From positions 62,001 to 126,000 of the forward strand of contig NZ_JASVVV010000005.1 in NCBI RefSeq assembly GCF_030287405.1: DNA of 64,000 nucleotides, given 5' to 3'. Below, in pieces: positions 27,343 to 36,433 of the stretch. The translations under genes and the position numbers were made by a program. Source of the DNA: Halalkalicoccus sp. NIPERK01 (GTDB lineage: Archaea; Halobacteriota; Halobacteria; Halobacteriales; Halalkalicoccaceae). How positions within the stretch are numbered: position 1 is the first letter of the stretch; every line of letters starts with the position of its first letter. The notes beneath the pieces are model-generated. The model saw nothing but the letters and a program-made list of their open reading frames with translations, was not told where the DNA came from and searched no databases.

Positions 27343-28000
27343 CTACTCAACGAGAGCTTCGATAGCGCGTGCTCGATCGTTGCCGGATACGAGTTTCGAG
27401 AAACGCCAATTGAACTCTCCAAGGAGGAGGTCGTAGCCCTCATCGGTGAGTTCGTACTGGTTTGTTCGCTTTTCTCGATGAGATCCTGCTTAACGAGGTC
27501 GTCGTGGTCCCCAGGTTGGGCGGCCAGCTCCCTACAGACGTCGGTCCACCTTGTCACTGATAGGAGGACGCTCGTTCGTGGGTGGTCAGCCATCGGAGGT
27601 GGCCCCCAGTGATACGGTGAAAAAGAACCAGTCGGTGTCGGGATTTCGAGGTGATCACCGAACGCGAATATGGCGTGGATTCCACCAGAGGCTGTGTTCG
27701 CCTTGAACCGGTCGAACTGTCGCTGCCTGGCGATCACGCTGCTGGCGGCACCTCTTGGTTCTCCCGTCGACGAGCCGAGTTCCTCGGCTTTCGGAATGGA
27801 GAGCTCCTGCTGGCTGTTCAATAACATTCGGCTATCGTCTACGCAGGCTTCGGTTCGAACACAGGTGATTGCTATCCCGTATTCCTCGATCAACCACGTC
27901 ACCGGAGCTGGGATCTCGATCGCAAAACTCCCTGCAAGCAGAATAATTCTCGGTAGATCACCAAGACCGAAATCGGCCCAGCCTTCGCTCGTTCTCTCAC
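27343..28000 (-). pseudogene. Chimeric remnant: NucS/PD-(D/E)XK-like nuclease tail fused to a winged-helix protein end
   Basis: Minus-strand translation without a clear start gives SEGWADFGLGDLPRIILLAG, VTWLIEEYGIAITCVRTEAC and LLNSQQELSIPKAEE, the C-terminal part of haloarchaeal DUF91/NucS-like nuclease proteins. In the same frame it changes to an unrelated part (GGIHAIFAFGDHLEIPTPTG, SVTRWTDVCRELAAQPGD). Near 27468 a one-base shift is needed to continue into TNQYELTDEGYDLLLGEFNW and AIEALVE, a winged-helix end with TAG at 27343. Two broken genes seem to be joined here. Confidence 0.45.
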
Positions 28001-28328
28001 TGTCAATGACGATCGAATCTGATGCGAACGAAGCAGTCCTTCTCGAGGAAGTCGATGTAGTCTACTTTGCCGGACCAGTCCAGTATATCGGGCCGGAGAG
28101 CCCTTTCGAGGCGGCCGTTATCTGGCCGGTTACTCTACCAAAATTCGTTTCAGTGAACCTTTATGGCTGATTCTGCCGAAGAGAATTCATGAAGTGGATG
28201 ATAGTGACAGACACGCCTCTTCGTGACTCTACCATCGAGAACGACCGCACAGACGACAGCAGTTCCGTTGGTGGCGTGATCCTCAAACGACTGATCGGGG
28301 AAAACCAACTACCCCATGGAGGACGGGT
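28001..28328. other. Region without a supported gene
   Basis: A minus-strand piece (about 28080-28012) reads GKVDYIDFLEKDCFVRI, which could be another coding scrap, but no family or frame boundaries can be given. Nothing else was recognised. Confidence 0.35.
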
Positions 28329-29258
28329 ATGCTCCTAATTGGAACGACTGAGGGAATTTACCGTGCACCGATAGACGAAATTGACGACGCAACGCGCGTC
28401 CTCGATAGCAAGCGCGTCCTACGGATCCGTAAATTCGGTGGCACAGTCTTCGCAGCCACGCAATCGGGGCTGTTCCGCTCAACCGACGGTGGCGCGACAT
28501 GGACTGATCTCAGTGTCCCTCGAGATGAGGTCTACTCCGTCCTAATGAGCCCCGATGGTGAGCGGCTCTACGCGGGCACGCATCCTGCTCATCTGTACAT
28601 CTCCACTGATGAGGGCAATTCGTGGCGCGAACTGGAGGGCTTGCAAGACCTGCCCTCGCGCGAGGAGTGGCGTCTTCCCCGCCATCGGAATGAAGCCCAC
28701 GTCCGCAGTCTGGGTGCACACTCTGATGCTCCTGAACGGGTTATCGCGGGCATCGAAGTCGGTGGTGTCCACGTCAGCAATGATAACGGAGACACATGGA
28801 CTGAACGACGCGATGGACTGCATGATGACGTTCACCATGTCCTCGTTCAAGATAGTGAAACGTTCATCGCGTCGTGTGGCGGCGGACTATACCGCACGCA
28901 TGACGCTGGCCGGTCGTGGACACGCCTCGACGTCGATGTGGATCATACCTATTTCCGAGAGTCGTTTGCCACTGGTGGACGATTATACGCGGCAGCGGCG
29001 CGTTCGTCGCCACCATCGTGGGGTGGCGAACACGGTCCGGACGCAGCGCTATTCGAGTCACCCGATGGTGGAAACACACTCGAATCCGTGTCATATCCTG
29101 GACAGCCGGAGGAATTCATCCTTGCATGGACGGTAAGTGATGACGCCGGTGACGTCTTTGCGGGGACACGCGGTGGTCATGTACTTTGCCGCGTAGACGG
29201 CGAGTGGGCGAAGAGTGGGAGCGTTCCATCGGGTATCCACTCACTTTGTATGGTGTAA
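28329..29258 (+). CDS. BNR/Asp-box repeat beta-propeller protein
   Basis: The 309-residue protein has at least four Asp-box repeats of the type S/T-x-D-x-G-x-(S/T)-W: RSTDGGATWTDL, ISTDEGNSWREL, VSNDNGDTWTER and RTHDAGRSWTRL, with a fifth, ESPDGGNTLESV, degenerate. These build a sialidase-like or photosystem-assembly-like beta-propeller. The sialidase catalytic residues are not evident and no signal peptide is present, so a glycosidase role is not claimed. The opening IGTTEGIYR is the usual first blade. It is the only long intact gene between 27.2 and 30.3 kb. Confidence 0.85.
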   Translation: MLLIGTTEGIYRAPIDEIDDATRVLDSKRVLRIRKFGGTVFAATQSGLFRSTDGGATWTDLSVPRDEVYSVLMSPDGERLYAGTHPAHLYISTDEGNSWRELEGLQDLPSREEWRLPRHRNEAHVRSLGAHSDAPERVIAGIEVGGVHVSNDNGDTWTERRDGLHDDVHHVLVQDSETFIASCGGGLYRTHDAGRSWTRLDVDVDHTYFRESFATGGRLYAAAARSSPPSWGGEHGPDAALFESPDGGNTLESVSYPGQPEEFILAWTVSDDAGDVFAGTRGGHVLCRVDGEWAKSGSVPSGIHSLCMV

Positions 29259-29354
29259 GCCATCGTATGCTCTCTAGTGGAGAATAAAAACTAAATCGCC
29301 ATTTATGTTGGTAGATTATCCGGAACAAAACACTACCAGATCTACAGCTCTTTT

Positions 29355-29846
29355 TTACATCTCAACAACGGTCCCAGTTACTCTGGTTGATTCATAACTC
29401 GAACATTCGTGGCTGTGGTCTGTGATTCGTTCGTATCCCTGTGTCTCGTAAAATGGACCCGCATTCAGGGACGCCCAGAGACCATGGTTGAACGTCGTGC
29501 GTTCGTGCATGCTGCTCTACGGCTGTGTAGATGCGTGCCCCGATTCCTTGTCGTGCGACTGCTTGGTGTACGTAGACGGCCGTCACCTCCGCATCAATGG
29601 CAGCTTCGTACTCATCAGGAGGCGCGATCTTTACCATCCCGAATCCGACAATCGTACCATCGCGCTCGGCAACAATTGCTTCCACTTCTCCTGCTTTGAC
29701 CGGTGCCGTGTAATCAGCAGACTTACAGCGATTGCCCATGCATCGACTTGCTCTGGCTTGTGCGCTTCTTGTCCGAGTCCTCTGATCGATTCCTGATGGA
29801 CTTCTCGAATGGAATCTGTATCCAAGAGTGTTGCCTCACGTATGGT
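29355..29846 (-). pseudogene. GNAT acetyltransferase with two frameshifts
   Basis: Three minus-strand frames form one protein: TIREATLLDTDSIREVHQES to PEQVDAWA; then RCKSADYTAPVKAGEVEAIV, VTAVYVHQAVARQGIGARIY (acetyl-CoA motif A, RQGIGA) to QHARTHDV; then GLWASLNAGPFYETQGYERI to TAA 29355. Shifts lie near 29740 and 29485. No start codon precedes TIRE. The order and spacing are those of a normal GNAT of about 160 residues. The gene is broken unless several sequence errors coincide. Confidence 0.65.
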
Positions 29847-29991
29847 ACTAGATGTGAGCTGGATAGGACATATAGAGAGGTTATGACAGTTGTATCAGTG
29901 AGTTTGGTACTAAGCCCACTCGAGTACAGGGTCTCAGTCAAGGAGATCTCGTAGATCGTTACTGATGCGCGTTATCACGGCTGGCTCAGGC

Positions 29992-30198
29992 TCAGCAGGG
30001 ATGTCCAAGTTGGAAGCCGTTCATGATGCGGGTCATTGCTAACGCCTCGTAGAGTGGTTCTGAAGTCGAGAGCACGTCAACGCGGTCCGATGTCACTGTT
30101 CGATAGCCGTCCAACATCGCCTCACGAACCAAGGAGCGTCGATCCGAGGCGTCAGGAAGGCCTGCTAAGAACGCCCCGCTGAAGAGATGGACAGTCAA
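29992..30198 (-). CDS. Short unidentified frame, probably a gene remnant
   Basis: The 68-residue product reads LFSGAFLAGLPDASDRRSLV, then REAMLDGYRTVTSDRVDVLS and EPLYEALAMTRIMNGFQLG. The helical ending recalls the last helices of aminoglycoside-phosphotransferase-like kinases, where a 'DGY' turn is followed by a helix pair, but this is a weak guess. It is too short for that fold, so it is a fragment or an unrelated small protein. Confidence 0.35.
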   Translation of the reverse strand: MTVHLFSGAFLAGLPDASDRRSLVREAMLDGYRTVTSDRVDVLSTSEPLYEALAMTRIMNGFQLGHPC

Positions 30199-30338
30199 AT
30201 TTCGCTGGCACAGTCAGTATATGGGGGTATTAGTGAGTGTTCCACTACTGGTAGCGAGACTACGTGAGGAAGTTTACACTCACCCATCTCACTCCTCCTC
30301 ACGGAGGGGAATAAATCAGATGACTGTCGGGACTGACG

Positions 30339-31355
30339 TTACTCGGCCGCTCTAAAGTGAGCGTTGAGGTGTTCAGCCCACGCCTCGTTGGCGTCACGCG
30401 TCCGCCCTGCGATATGGGGGGTGTGAACGACGTTGTGTCGGTTGAGCAGCGGGTCATCGAGCGGCAGGGGCTCCTCATCCCAGACGTCCGCGGCTAGAGC
30501 GATCTCGTTGGCGAGGACGCGCTCACGGACGGCGTCCATGTCGACCACGCCCGCGCGGGTGATCAGGACCACGATACACCCGTCCGGCAGCGCATGGATA
30601 TGATCGTCCGTGATCAGTCCCTCGGTGGCGTCGGTTAGGGGTACCGTCGGCGCGAACACCTCGGCGTCCTCGACAAGCGCCTCTAGCGACCACACTCGAT
30701 CGGCGCCCGATCGGTGGAAGCACGGCTCGTCGGCGTAGGGGTCGTAGGCCACGACGTCCGCACCCAACGAGCCGACGGCGTCGGCGTACGTACTGCCGAT
30801 GTTGCCGACGCCAGCTACCCGCACACGTGTGCCGGCGACGGTGCCGTTCGTGAAGTTCGGGTCGTCGGCGAACTGGTGGCCGTTCGCGCCCGGCACCTCG
30901 TTATCCAGCTTATCAAGATCCCGCGGATCGTGGCTCTCAATCATCCCGGTGTGCTTCTGGGGGATTTGCCGGAGAGCATCGATTGTCAGACCGAGGCCGA
31001 ACTCGGCGACCGACTGCGCCCAGAACCCTTCGTTGGTGTGGTCGTGGACGGCGACGTCGCGCTCGTCGAGGCGCTCGTGGGCGGCAGCATCGACCGCGTA
31101 CATCGAGTCAGTCATCACGAACGCCGATTCGAGGGCCGTCAGCCGGTCGGCACACTCGTCAGTGACCGGAACGCCGAGCGCGGCGAGTTCGGTTACTTCG
31201 CTCGGATTGTCCAGTGCGTCGAGGAGCCGATCCGGCATCTCGTTGAGACGCCGAAACTCGACGGAGCCGTGTTCGGCCCACAGTTCCCGAAGGTGGTCGG
31301 CCGCGAGCGGCCAGACATCCTCGAACAGCGGGCCGACGACGATCACCTGGGTCAT
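30339..31355 (-). CDS. D-2-hydroxyacid dehydrogenase-type NAD(P)-dependent oxidoreductase
   Basis: The 338-residue protein has the two-domain 2-hydroxyacid dehydrogenase layout. The Rossmann motif GVGNIGSTYADAVGSLGADV lies near residue 183. The catalytic Arg is in VLITRAGVVD, the acidic partner in AADVWDEEPL and the catalytic His in TPHIAGRT, so all the expected residues are present. It would reduce or oxidise a 2-keto/2-hydroxy acid or sugar acid in the cytoplasm. It overlaps the upstream isomerase gene by four bases (ATGA) and is the last gene of the leftward arm of the carbohydrate locus. Confidence 0.9.
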   Translation of the reverse strand: MTQVIVVGPLFEDVWPLAADHLRELWAEHGSVEFRRLNEMPDRLLDALDNPSEVTELAALGVPVTDECADRLTALESAFVMTDSMYAVDAAAHERLDERDVAVHDHTNEGFWAQSVAEFGLGLTIDALRQIPQKHTGMIESHDPRDLDKLDNEVPGANGHQFADDPNFTNGTVAGTRVRVAGVGNIGSTYADAVGSLGADVVAYDPYADEPCFHRSGADRVWSLEALVEDAEVFAPTVPLTDATEGLITDDHIHALPDGCIVVLITRAGVVDMDAVRERVLANEIALAADVWDEEPLPLDDPLLNRHNVVHTPHIAGRTRDANEAWAEHLNAHFRAAE

Positions 31356-32164
31356 TGCTGGTCACCTCCGTCTTCGAAGAGGAACTGCATGGTCCCGAGC
31401 ATGTCCACGGGCATCCGCGTGGGGAACGACTGGTAGGCCGGTACCTCAGCGGTGATCCAGCCGTCGTAGCCGATTGCGTCGACGGCATCAAGCACGCGTT
31501 CCCAGTTCACGTCGCCTTGGGGCGGGTACGTCACGCAGTGGGCGTCCGTGAGCCAGTCTTTGACGTGGATCTTCGAAATGCGGCCGTCGAGCACATGCAG
31601 CCACCGGCTCGGCAGTCCCGAGCGGAGCGCGTTCACGACATCGAAGTACGCCCCGATGGGGTCGGCGTCCTCGACGTCGTCGAGAAACGCTGCGAACTCG
31701 TCGGGCGAGGGCAGGAAGTTGTTTTGAACGTTCTCGATCGACACGCGGACATCGCGCTCGGCAGCGTAGCTCGCGATCTCGCGGACCGCCTCGACGGCGC
31801 GTTCGTAGTCGGCGTCGTAGGTTGCACCGTCAGTAATCACGGCAGGGACGATCAGGACGTCTTCAGCGTCCAGCATCGCAGCGGCGTCGATCATGTCGCG
31901 ACTAATAGTCAGTCCGATCCGACGCAGTTCATCATCACTGCTCGAGAGCGGATACTCCCAGTGGCTAATCGTCGAGACGGCGGGAACGCGTAGGTCGTGT
32001 TCCTCGACTATCTCGGCGGCCTCTAGACGTCCTTGTTCGGTCGTCAGGGGGCCTCCACGCTCGACGTTCGGTTCGACGCCATCGTAGCCGATTTCCGCGA
32101 GGATCGCGCACGTATGCTCGAACTCGTCGACGGGAAATCCACACTGGTTGAGTCCGTAGCGCAT
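31352..32164 (-). CDS. Sugar phosphate isomerase/epimerase-type TIM-barrel protein
   Basis: The 270-residue protein belongs to the xylose isomerase-like TIM-barrel family. It shows MRYGLNQCGFPVDEFEHTCA at strand 1, EIGYDGVEPNVERGG, the metal-ligand strand VSIENVQNN, IGAYFDVVNAL, ISKIHVKDW and a final GYDGWITAEVPAY. Such enzymes isomerise or epimerise sugars or inositols, or dehydrate keto-inositols. It is translationally coupled to the dehydrogenase, which suggests they act on the same sugar or inositol-type intermediate. The substrate is unknown. Confidence 0.9.
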   Translation of the reverse strand: MRYGLNQCGFPVDEFEHTCAILAEIGYDGVEPNVERGGPLTTEQGRLEAAEIVEEHDLRVPAVSTISHWEYPLSSSDDELRRIGLTISRDMIDAAAMLDAEDVLIVPAVITDGATYDADYERAVEAVREIASYAAERDVRVSIENVQNNFLPSPDEFAAFLDDVEDADPIGAYFDVVNALRSGLPSRWLHVLDGRISKIHVKDWLTDAHCVTYPPQGDVNWERVLDAVDAIGYDGWITAEVPAYQSFPTRMPVDMLGTMQFLFEDGGDQQ

Positions 32165-32171
32165 CGTCAGT

Positions 32172-33254
32172 TCACCCCCAGTCGTCGGGTTGATCGAGCA
32201 CGATCCGAGTCGCCTCGATGTCTTCCAGCGTCGCGCCTCGGCCGCCGATACCGTACTCCTGGCCGTCGGATTCGAGCACGATCGTCGCCTGGCCCGCGAG
32301 CTGGGTCAGCGTCAGCGCCCCGTCGTCGTCGGGCGTGCTCACCGAGATGATCTCCGTGATATCGCCAGACAACGTGATATCCTCGCCCGTCCGGACGTTG
32401 AACCCGCGGACGGTAGCTGGGATCGCCGTCCCGTCGTTGACGATCGGCGCGATGTCCTGGACGCACTCGCGGACGTCGACGTACTCTAGCTTGGTACCCT
32501 CCCCGATCGAGTCGTACACGGACGGCCAAGTCCCCCAGAGCGCACCCTGGAAGTACCAGTGGAACACGTACGTCAGCGTAAGATCGTCGATGATGATCCC
32601 GTACTGGTCGCTCGGGTGGGACTGTGACGAGAAGAACGTGTGAGATCGGTCGATGAGCGCGGTGAACGGGGCAGGGAGCGTCCGGTGTCGAACCTCGGTC
32701 GCGACGTCCCCGAACGACATATCATCCACGACGTGAGGATCTTCGAGCCCCGTCACCACACAGAGCTTGACGAACACGCCGCGATCGACGGCGTCTTCGA
32801 GCGCCGGTCGGACGGTCTCGAACTGGGAGGGTGAGACTGCGATCTGGATCCGGTTGGTCGCGTCCGCGGCAGCGGCCCGGAACTGTTCGACAACGGAGTC
32901 GAACCGCTTGACGATCGAGATTTTGTGCCCCCGTATCTCGGGGCGCTCCCAGCGGTCTTCGATCGCTTCCGCGGTCGTCGCGAGCCTATTCGCGCGCTGC
33001 TGTAGGTCCGTCATCACCTCCGTCGGGTCGCGCGGACGGGCCGCCAGCGTGGAGTCTTGCTCGAACGTCTCGACGTAGTCGTCCCGTTCGAGATCCTCGA
33101 GAACGTCGTAGATCCGAGACTTCGGGATGCCCGTTTGCTCGGCGATCTTGACGGCCGGCGCGGTACCCCGCTCTAGTACGGCAAGGTACGCGTCGGCCTC
33201 GTACTGCGAGAGCCCGGCATCTTGCAACCCGGCTCGCAATTCGTCTTCGTTCAT
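32172..33254 (-). CDS. TrmB-family sugar-responsive regulator
   Basis: The 360-residue regulator has an N-terminal winged helix (GLSQYEADAYLAVLERGTAP, VKIAEQTGIPKSRIYDVLED, LERDDYVETFEQDSTLAARP), a coiled linker, and the TrmB C-terminal sugar-binding region from about residue 105 (FDSVVEQFRAAAADATNRIQ, SHTFFSSQSHP, YVFHWYFQGALWGTWPSVYD). In other haloarchaea and Thermococcales, TrmB proteins sense sugars and control sugar transport and metabolism. It sits between the leftward enzymes and the rightward glycosidase/ABC operon, with a palindrome beside its promoter, so it is the likely regulator of both arms. Confidence 0.93.
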   Translation of the reverse strand: MNEDELRAGLQDAGLSQYEADAYLAVLERGTAPAVKIAEQTGIPKSRIYDVLEDLERDDYVETFEQDSTLAARPRDPTEVMTDLQQRANRLATTAEAIEDRWERPEIRGHKISIVKRFDSVVEQFRAAAADATNRIQIAVSPSQFETVRPALEDAVDRGVFVKLCVVTGLEDPHVVDDMSFGDVATEVRHRTLPAPFTALIDRSHTFFSSQSHPSDQYGIIIDDLTLTYVFHWYFQGALWGTWPSVYDSIGEGTKLEYVDVRECVQDIAPIVNDGTAIPATVRGFNVRTGEDITLSGDITEIISVSTPDDDGALTLTQLAGQATIVLESDGQEYGIGGRGATLEDIEATRIVLDQPDDWG

Positions 33255-33325
33255 ACTCGCCGTTTACCTCCGCCTGGGAGCGTAGGTGCCGTCCCGTTCA
33301 CGGCCCGCAGGGGTTCGTTTGTAGA

Positions 33326-33368
33326 ATTCACTGTAGTGAATAACTACTAGCAAATACTTATATATTTT
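33326..33368 (+). promoter_or_regulatory. Promoter with palindromic candidate TrmB operator
   Basis: A perfect palindrome ATTCACT-GT-AGTGAAT (33326-33341) lies between the divergent trmB and GH38-like genes. The TATA-like ACTTATATATTTT (33356-33368) is about 25 bases before the ATG at 33386, the leaderless spacing. The palindrome core recurs at 36366-36379. Confidence 0.55.
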
Positions 33369-33385
33369 CGTTAGGTAGCGCCCGT

Positions 33386-34660
33386 ATGAGCAGTGTCTCC
33401 GAGATCCACCTGATTCACTTCTGTCACACCGATATCGGGTACACCCACGATCAACCGACGTTGTGGGACCTGCAGCGACGATTTCTCGATCGAGCGATCG
33501 ACCTAGCGGAGCGGGACGCCGACGATAACGGATCCTCGGCGTTCCATTGGACCGTGGAGACAACCGCGCCGCTGCTGGCCTGGCTCGAGTCCGCTCCGCC
33601 GGAGCGCGTCGAGACGCTACGACGGTTGTCGGTGGCCGGCCGAATCGAGATTACGGCGATGCTTGCGAACATTACCCCGCTGTACGGTCCCGCCGAGACG
33701 ATCGAGTCGCTTCGTCCCGTCGAACACCTTCGGGATGAGTACGGCCTCGACATCCGGTACGCGATGAACTTCGACGTCAATGGCCAGAACTGGTCCCTCG
33801 TTGACGCGCTGCTCGACACCGATATCGAGGGGTTCTGGATGGGGATCAACAATCACTTCGGCGCGGCACCGACCGATCGGCCGACGCTGTTTCGCTGGGA
33901 GGGTCCGAGCGGACGGACGATCCCGACGCTGGATGGCTACCACTACTCCGCCGGCTGGAACCTTGGCGTCGGGCGGGACGTCAACGAATTCCGCGAGCAC
34001 TGGAGGAGTCTTGAGAACCGACTCGATGATGTCGGGTACGATCTCCCGACACTACCCGTACCGACGTACCACCCGTTTGGAGACAACGGGCCGCCGTTCG
34101 ATCGGTACTGCGAGTTCGTCGAGACGTGGAACGCCCAGCCCGCGGTGTCGAGTGGTGACCTCCCGATGCTACGGTTGTCGACGCCGTCACTCTGGTGGGG
34201 GTCGATCGACGAGCGGATCGACGACGCGCCGATCCGGCGCGGCGACTGGACGGACTACTGGAACTTCGGGTGCCTGAGCAGCGCCCGCGAAACCGCGACT
34301 AGTCGCGAGAGTCGCCGACGACTCTTGACTGCCGACGCGATGGAGGCGGTACTGGACGCGCTTGGTGACGGCAAGGAAGAGCGACCGCCGGAACGGCGGA
34401 CTAAACCGGGAACCCGCCGGCGTGCGTGGCGCCGGCTCGCGCTCTACGACGAACACACATGGGGCGCCGACACGTCCATCAGCGTCCCCGAGGGCGACGA
34501 CACGCGAACGCAGTGGAGCCACAAAGCACACTGCGCCCACGCCGCCAGAACCCACAGCAACGCGCTGCGGCGGGACGCCGTCGCGGAGATCGCGCGACAC
34601 GTCGTCATGGGCGATGCGAGAGTCCCTGACCGAGAGGGGACGATGGAGGACGAGAAATGA
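33386..34660 (+). CDS. GH38-like alpha-mannosidase, N-terminal catalytic subunit
   Basis: The 424-residue protein corresponds to the catalytic domain of family 38-type glycosidases. CHTDIGYTH (His-14, Asp-16) supplies zinc ligands, and YAMNFDVNGQNW contains the likely nucleophile Asp-130. LYDEHTWGADTS gives the later His ligand with the WGA pattern of this group. The beta-sandwich that normally follows in the same polypeptide is encoded by the next gene, which overlaps by ATGA. Family enzymes are cytosolic or vacuolar alpha-mannosidases or mannosylglycerate hydrolases. With no signal peptide, it would work on sugars imported by the adjacent ABC system. The exact substrate is unknown. Confidence 0.82.
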   Translation: MSSVSEIHLIHFCHTDIGYTHDQPTLWDLQRRFLDRAIDLAERDADDNGSSAFHWTVETTAPLLAWLESAPPERVETLRRLSVAGRIEITAMLANITPLYGPAETIESLRPVEHLRDEYGLDIRYAMNFDVNGQNWSLVDALLDTDIEGFWMGINNHFGAAPTDRPTLFRWEGPSGRTIPTLDGYHYSAGWNLGVGRDVNEFREHWRSLENRLDDVGYDLPTLPVPTYHPFGDNGPPFDRYCEFVETWNAQPAVSSGDLPMLRLSTPSLWWGSIDERIDDAPIRRGDWTDYWNFGCLSSARETATSRESRRRLLTADAMEAVLDALGDGKEERPPERRTKPGTRRRAWRRLALYDEHTWGADTSISVPEGDDTRTQWSHKAHCAHAARTHSNALRRDAVAEIARHVVMGDARVPDREGTMEDEK

Positions 34661-36195
34661 GCGATGATCCGGAGACAGACCTGCTCGTCGTGAACCCGCT
34701 GCCGTGGCGTCGAACCCAGTCCGGGCCGGTGCCCCAGCACGTCGTTCGGCCCCGCGGCGTCGACGACGACCCGACCGCAGCGCGGCACTTCCAGGATCGG
34801 GATCGCTCGCGATCAACCCCTGCGGCGTTCGACAATGGCGATGAGTCGACCGTCTTCGGGACGAATGGCTACTGGCTCCCCCCGACGGAGCTGCCGGGAT
34901 TTGGCTACGCCATCGTGAGCGCCGCCGACCTTCGGACGCTCGATGACAGCCGATTCGACAAGCGGCACGTCGTCGGGACCGGCGACTACCGAGTCGAGTT
35001 CGACCTGGACCGCGGCGGCGTCGCGAGCTGGTACAACGTCGCCCGGGGTCGCGAATGGGTGGATGGTTCGGACGAAAACCAGTTCGCGGGGGTCGTCCAC
35101 GAGCGAGTCGCCGACGAAGATCACGACCGACCGCGGCAGTTGCTGTACCGCTACGGCGACGACGTGGACCGGCGTCTCGTCGCGACTGGCGCGTTCGAGC
35201 CGTACGACGGCTTCCAGTCGGACTGGTGCGCGCGTCGTCAGCGTCCGACCGACGTGCTCGATCACCGCGTCGCCGAGCTCCCGGGCGGGTACGAGGTCAG
35301 CCAGCGGCTCTCGGTGCCGTCGTTGCCCTCGCCCGTCTCGCTGCGAATGGTCCTCGATGAGTCCGGCGCGTCGATGGTCGTCGAGGCCGCCTGGGAGATG
35401 GGGCTAAATACCCGCCCGGAGTCGACGTACGTGACGTTCCCGTTCGCGCTCGACGATCCGACGCCGTACGTCGACGTCGGCGGGCAAGCGATGCGCCCGG
35501 GGTCCGACCAACTGTTGGGGTCATGTCACGACTACTACACGGCCCAGTCCTGGGCCGGACTCGGTGGCGACGTGCGGAGCGTCACGGTCGGCTGTCCGAT
35601 CAACCCGCTCTGGCAGTTCGGTGACTTCACCTTCGCGGCCAACCGGTCGACCGTAAACATGGACCGGGCGTCGCTGCTGGGTTGGGTCACGAGCAATTAC
35701 TGGGACACCAACTTCAGGGCTCGCCAGCCGGGGCTCGTCCGGGCGCGGTACCACGTCCACCTCCACGAGAACCCGTTCGACGAGGCGGTCGCCCACCGCG
35801 TCGGACTGACGGCTAAACACCACGAACCGCTGGTACAGACGACCAGTGAAGCGAGATCCCGCGAGCGTGCGGACGCCCCGACCACAGGGAGTTTTCTCGA
35901 CCTTCCAGGACCGCCGGTGCTGGTCCACCACGTCCGACCGGAGGATGCTGCCCCGATCGGATGCCACGGAAATCGAAACGAGGGCAAGTCTGATCGGATG
36001 GCCATCGTGCTCCGTAACGCCAGCGACACGCAGCGACGAGCGACGATCGGCCCCGGTATCCTCTCGATCGATAGCGCCGATGCGGACGGATCGTCCGCAA
36101 TGGTCGAACTGTCCGACGGCGTCGCCGAACTAACACTCTCCCCGCGGGAGTTACGAACCGTCCGACTGCGCTGTTCGTCCGGCGCCACCCGGTAG
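34657..36195 (+). CDS. GH38-like C-terminal beta-sandwich subunit
   Basis: The 512-residue protein starts DLLVVNPLPWRRTQSGPV, the typical first strand of the post-catalytic domain of GH38 enzymes ('xxVxNPLxxxRxxxV'). The all-beta middle (FDLDRGGVASWYNVARGREW; VSQRLSVPSLPSPVSLRMVL) and C-terminal strands match the same region. It lacks a catalytic domain and overlaps the previous gene by four bases, so the two products should form one enzyme. A split between the catalytic and sandwich domains is unusual. If they are instead one gene with a frameshift, no single-base change near the overlap is apparent, and both the stop and the ATG look genuine. Confidence 0.75.
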   Translation: MSDDPETDLLVVNPLPWRRTQSGPVPQHVVRPRGVDDDPTAARHFQDRDRSRSTPAAFDNGDESTVFGTNGYWLPPTELPGFGYAIVSAADLRTLDDSRFDKRHVVGTGDYRVEFDLDRGGVASWYNVARGREWVDGSDENQFAGVVHERVADEDHDRPRQLLYRYGDDVDRRLVATGAFEPYDGFQSDWCARRQRPTDVLDHRVAELPGGYEVSQRLSVPSLPSPVSLRMVLDESGASMVVEAAWEMGLNTRPESTYVTFPFALDDPTPYVDVGGQAMRPGSDQLLGSCHDYYTAQSWAGLGGDVRSVTVGCPINPLWQFGDFTFAANRSTVNMDRASLLGWVTSNYWDTNFRARQPGLVRARYHVHLHENPFDEAVAHRVGLTAKHHEPLVQTTSEARSRERADAPTTGSFLDLPGPPVLVHHVRPEDAAPIGCHGNRNEGKSDRMAIVLRNASDTQRRATIGPGILSIDSADADGSSAMVELSDGVAELTLSPRELRTVRLRCSSGATR

Positions 36196-36365
36196 CGACC
36201 CCGACGGGGCCAAGGAATCGGAGGACAGCACTCCGATCGAGACGCAACCGTCAGTTGACGGTGTTGACGAGCGGGTACGTAACGGTTCTCGTTTCGCTCC
36301 AGCTATAGCTCCGCACCGGACAACCCCCTTGGAAAGCGCCGCCAGCACGGCGGTGAGATAGTATA

Positions 36366-36412
36366 GTTACTCCAGTGAAAATCCAGTAGGAAAGATTTAA
36401 GTATTATATTTA
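36366..36412 (+). promoter_or_regulatory. Promoter of the ABC transporter genes with partial TrmB-like site
   Basis: GTTACTCCAGTGAAA (36366-36380) shares the ACT-NN-AGTGAA core with the palindrome at 33326. A TATA-like TATTATATTTAT (36401-36412) lies about 25 bases before ATG 36434. A separate promoter inside the cluster, under the same control, is therefore likely. Confidence 0.5.
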
Positions 36413-36433
36413 TCCATAGTGAGATGGATTACC

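Noticed and set aside
28329-29258. The Asp-box protein as a sialidase
   Set aside because: Only the structural repeats are present. The Arg triad and other catalytic residues of sialidases could not be found and there is no export signal.
34650-34665. A frameshift as the cause of the GH38 split
   Set aside because: The first gene ends with TGA in a four-base ATGA overlap of the type used by real operon genes in this window, and no single-base change near it was seen that would join the frames naturally. It is kept as a possibility in the finding only.
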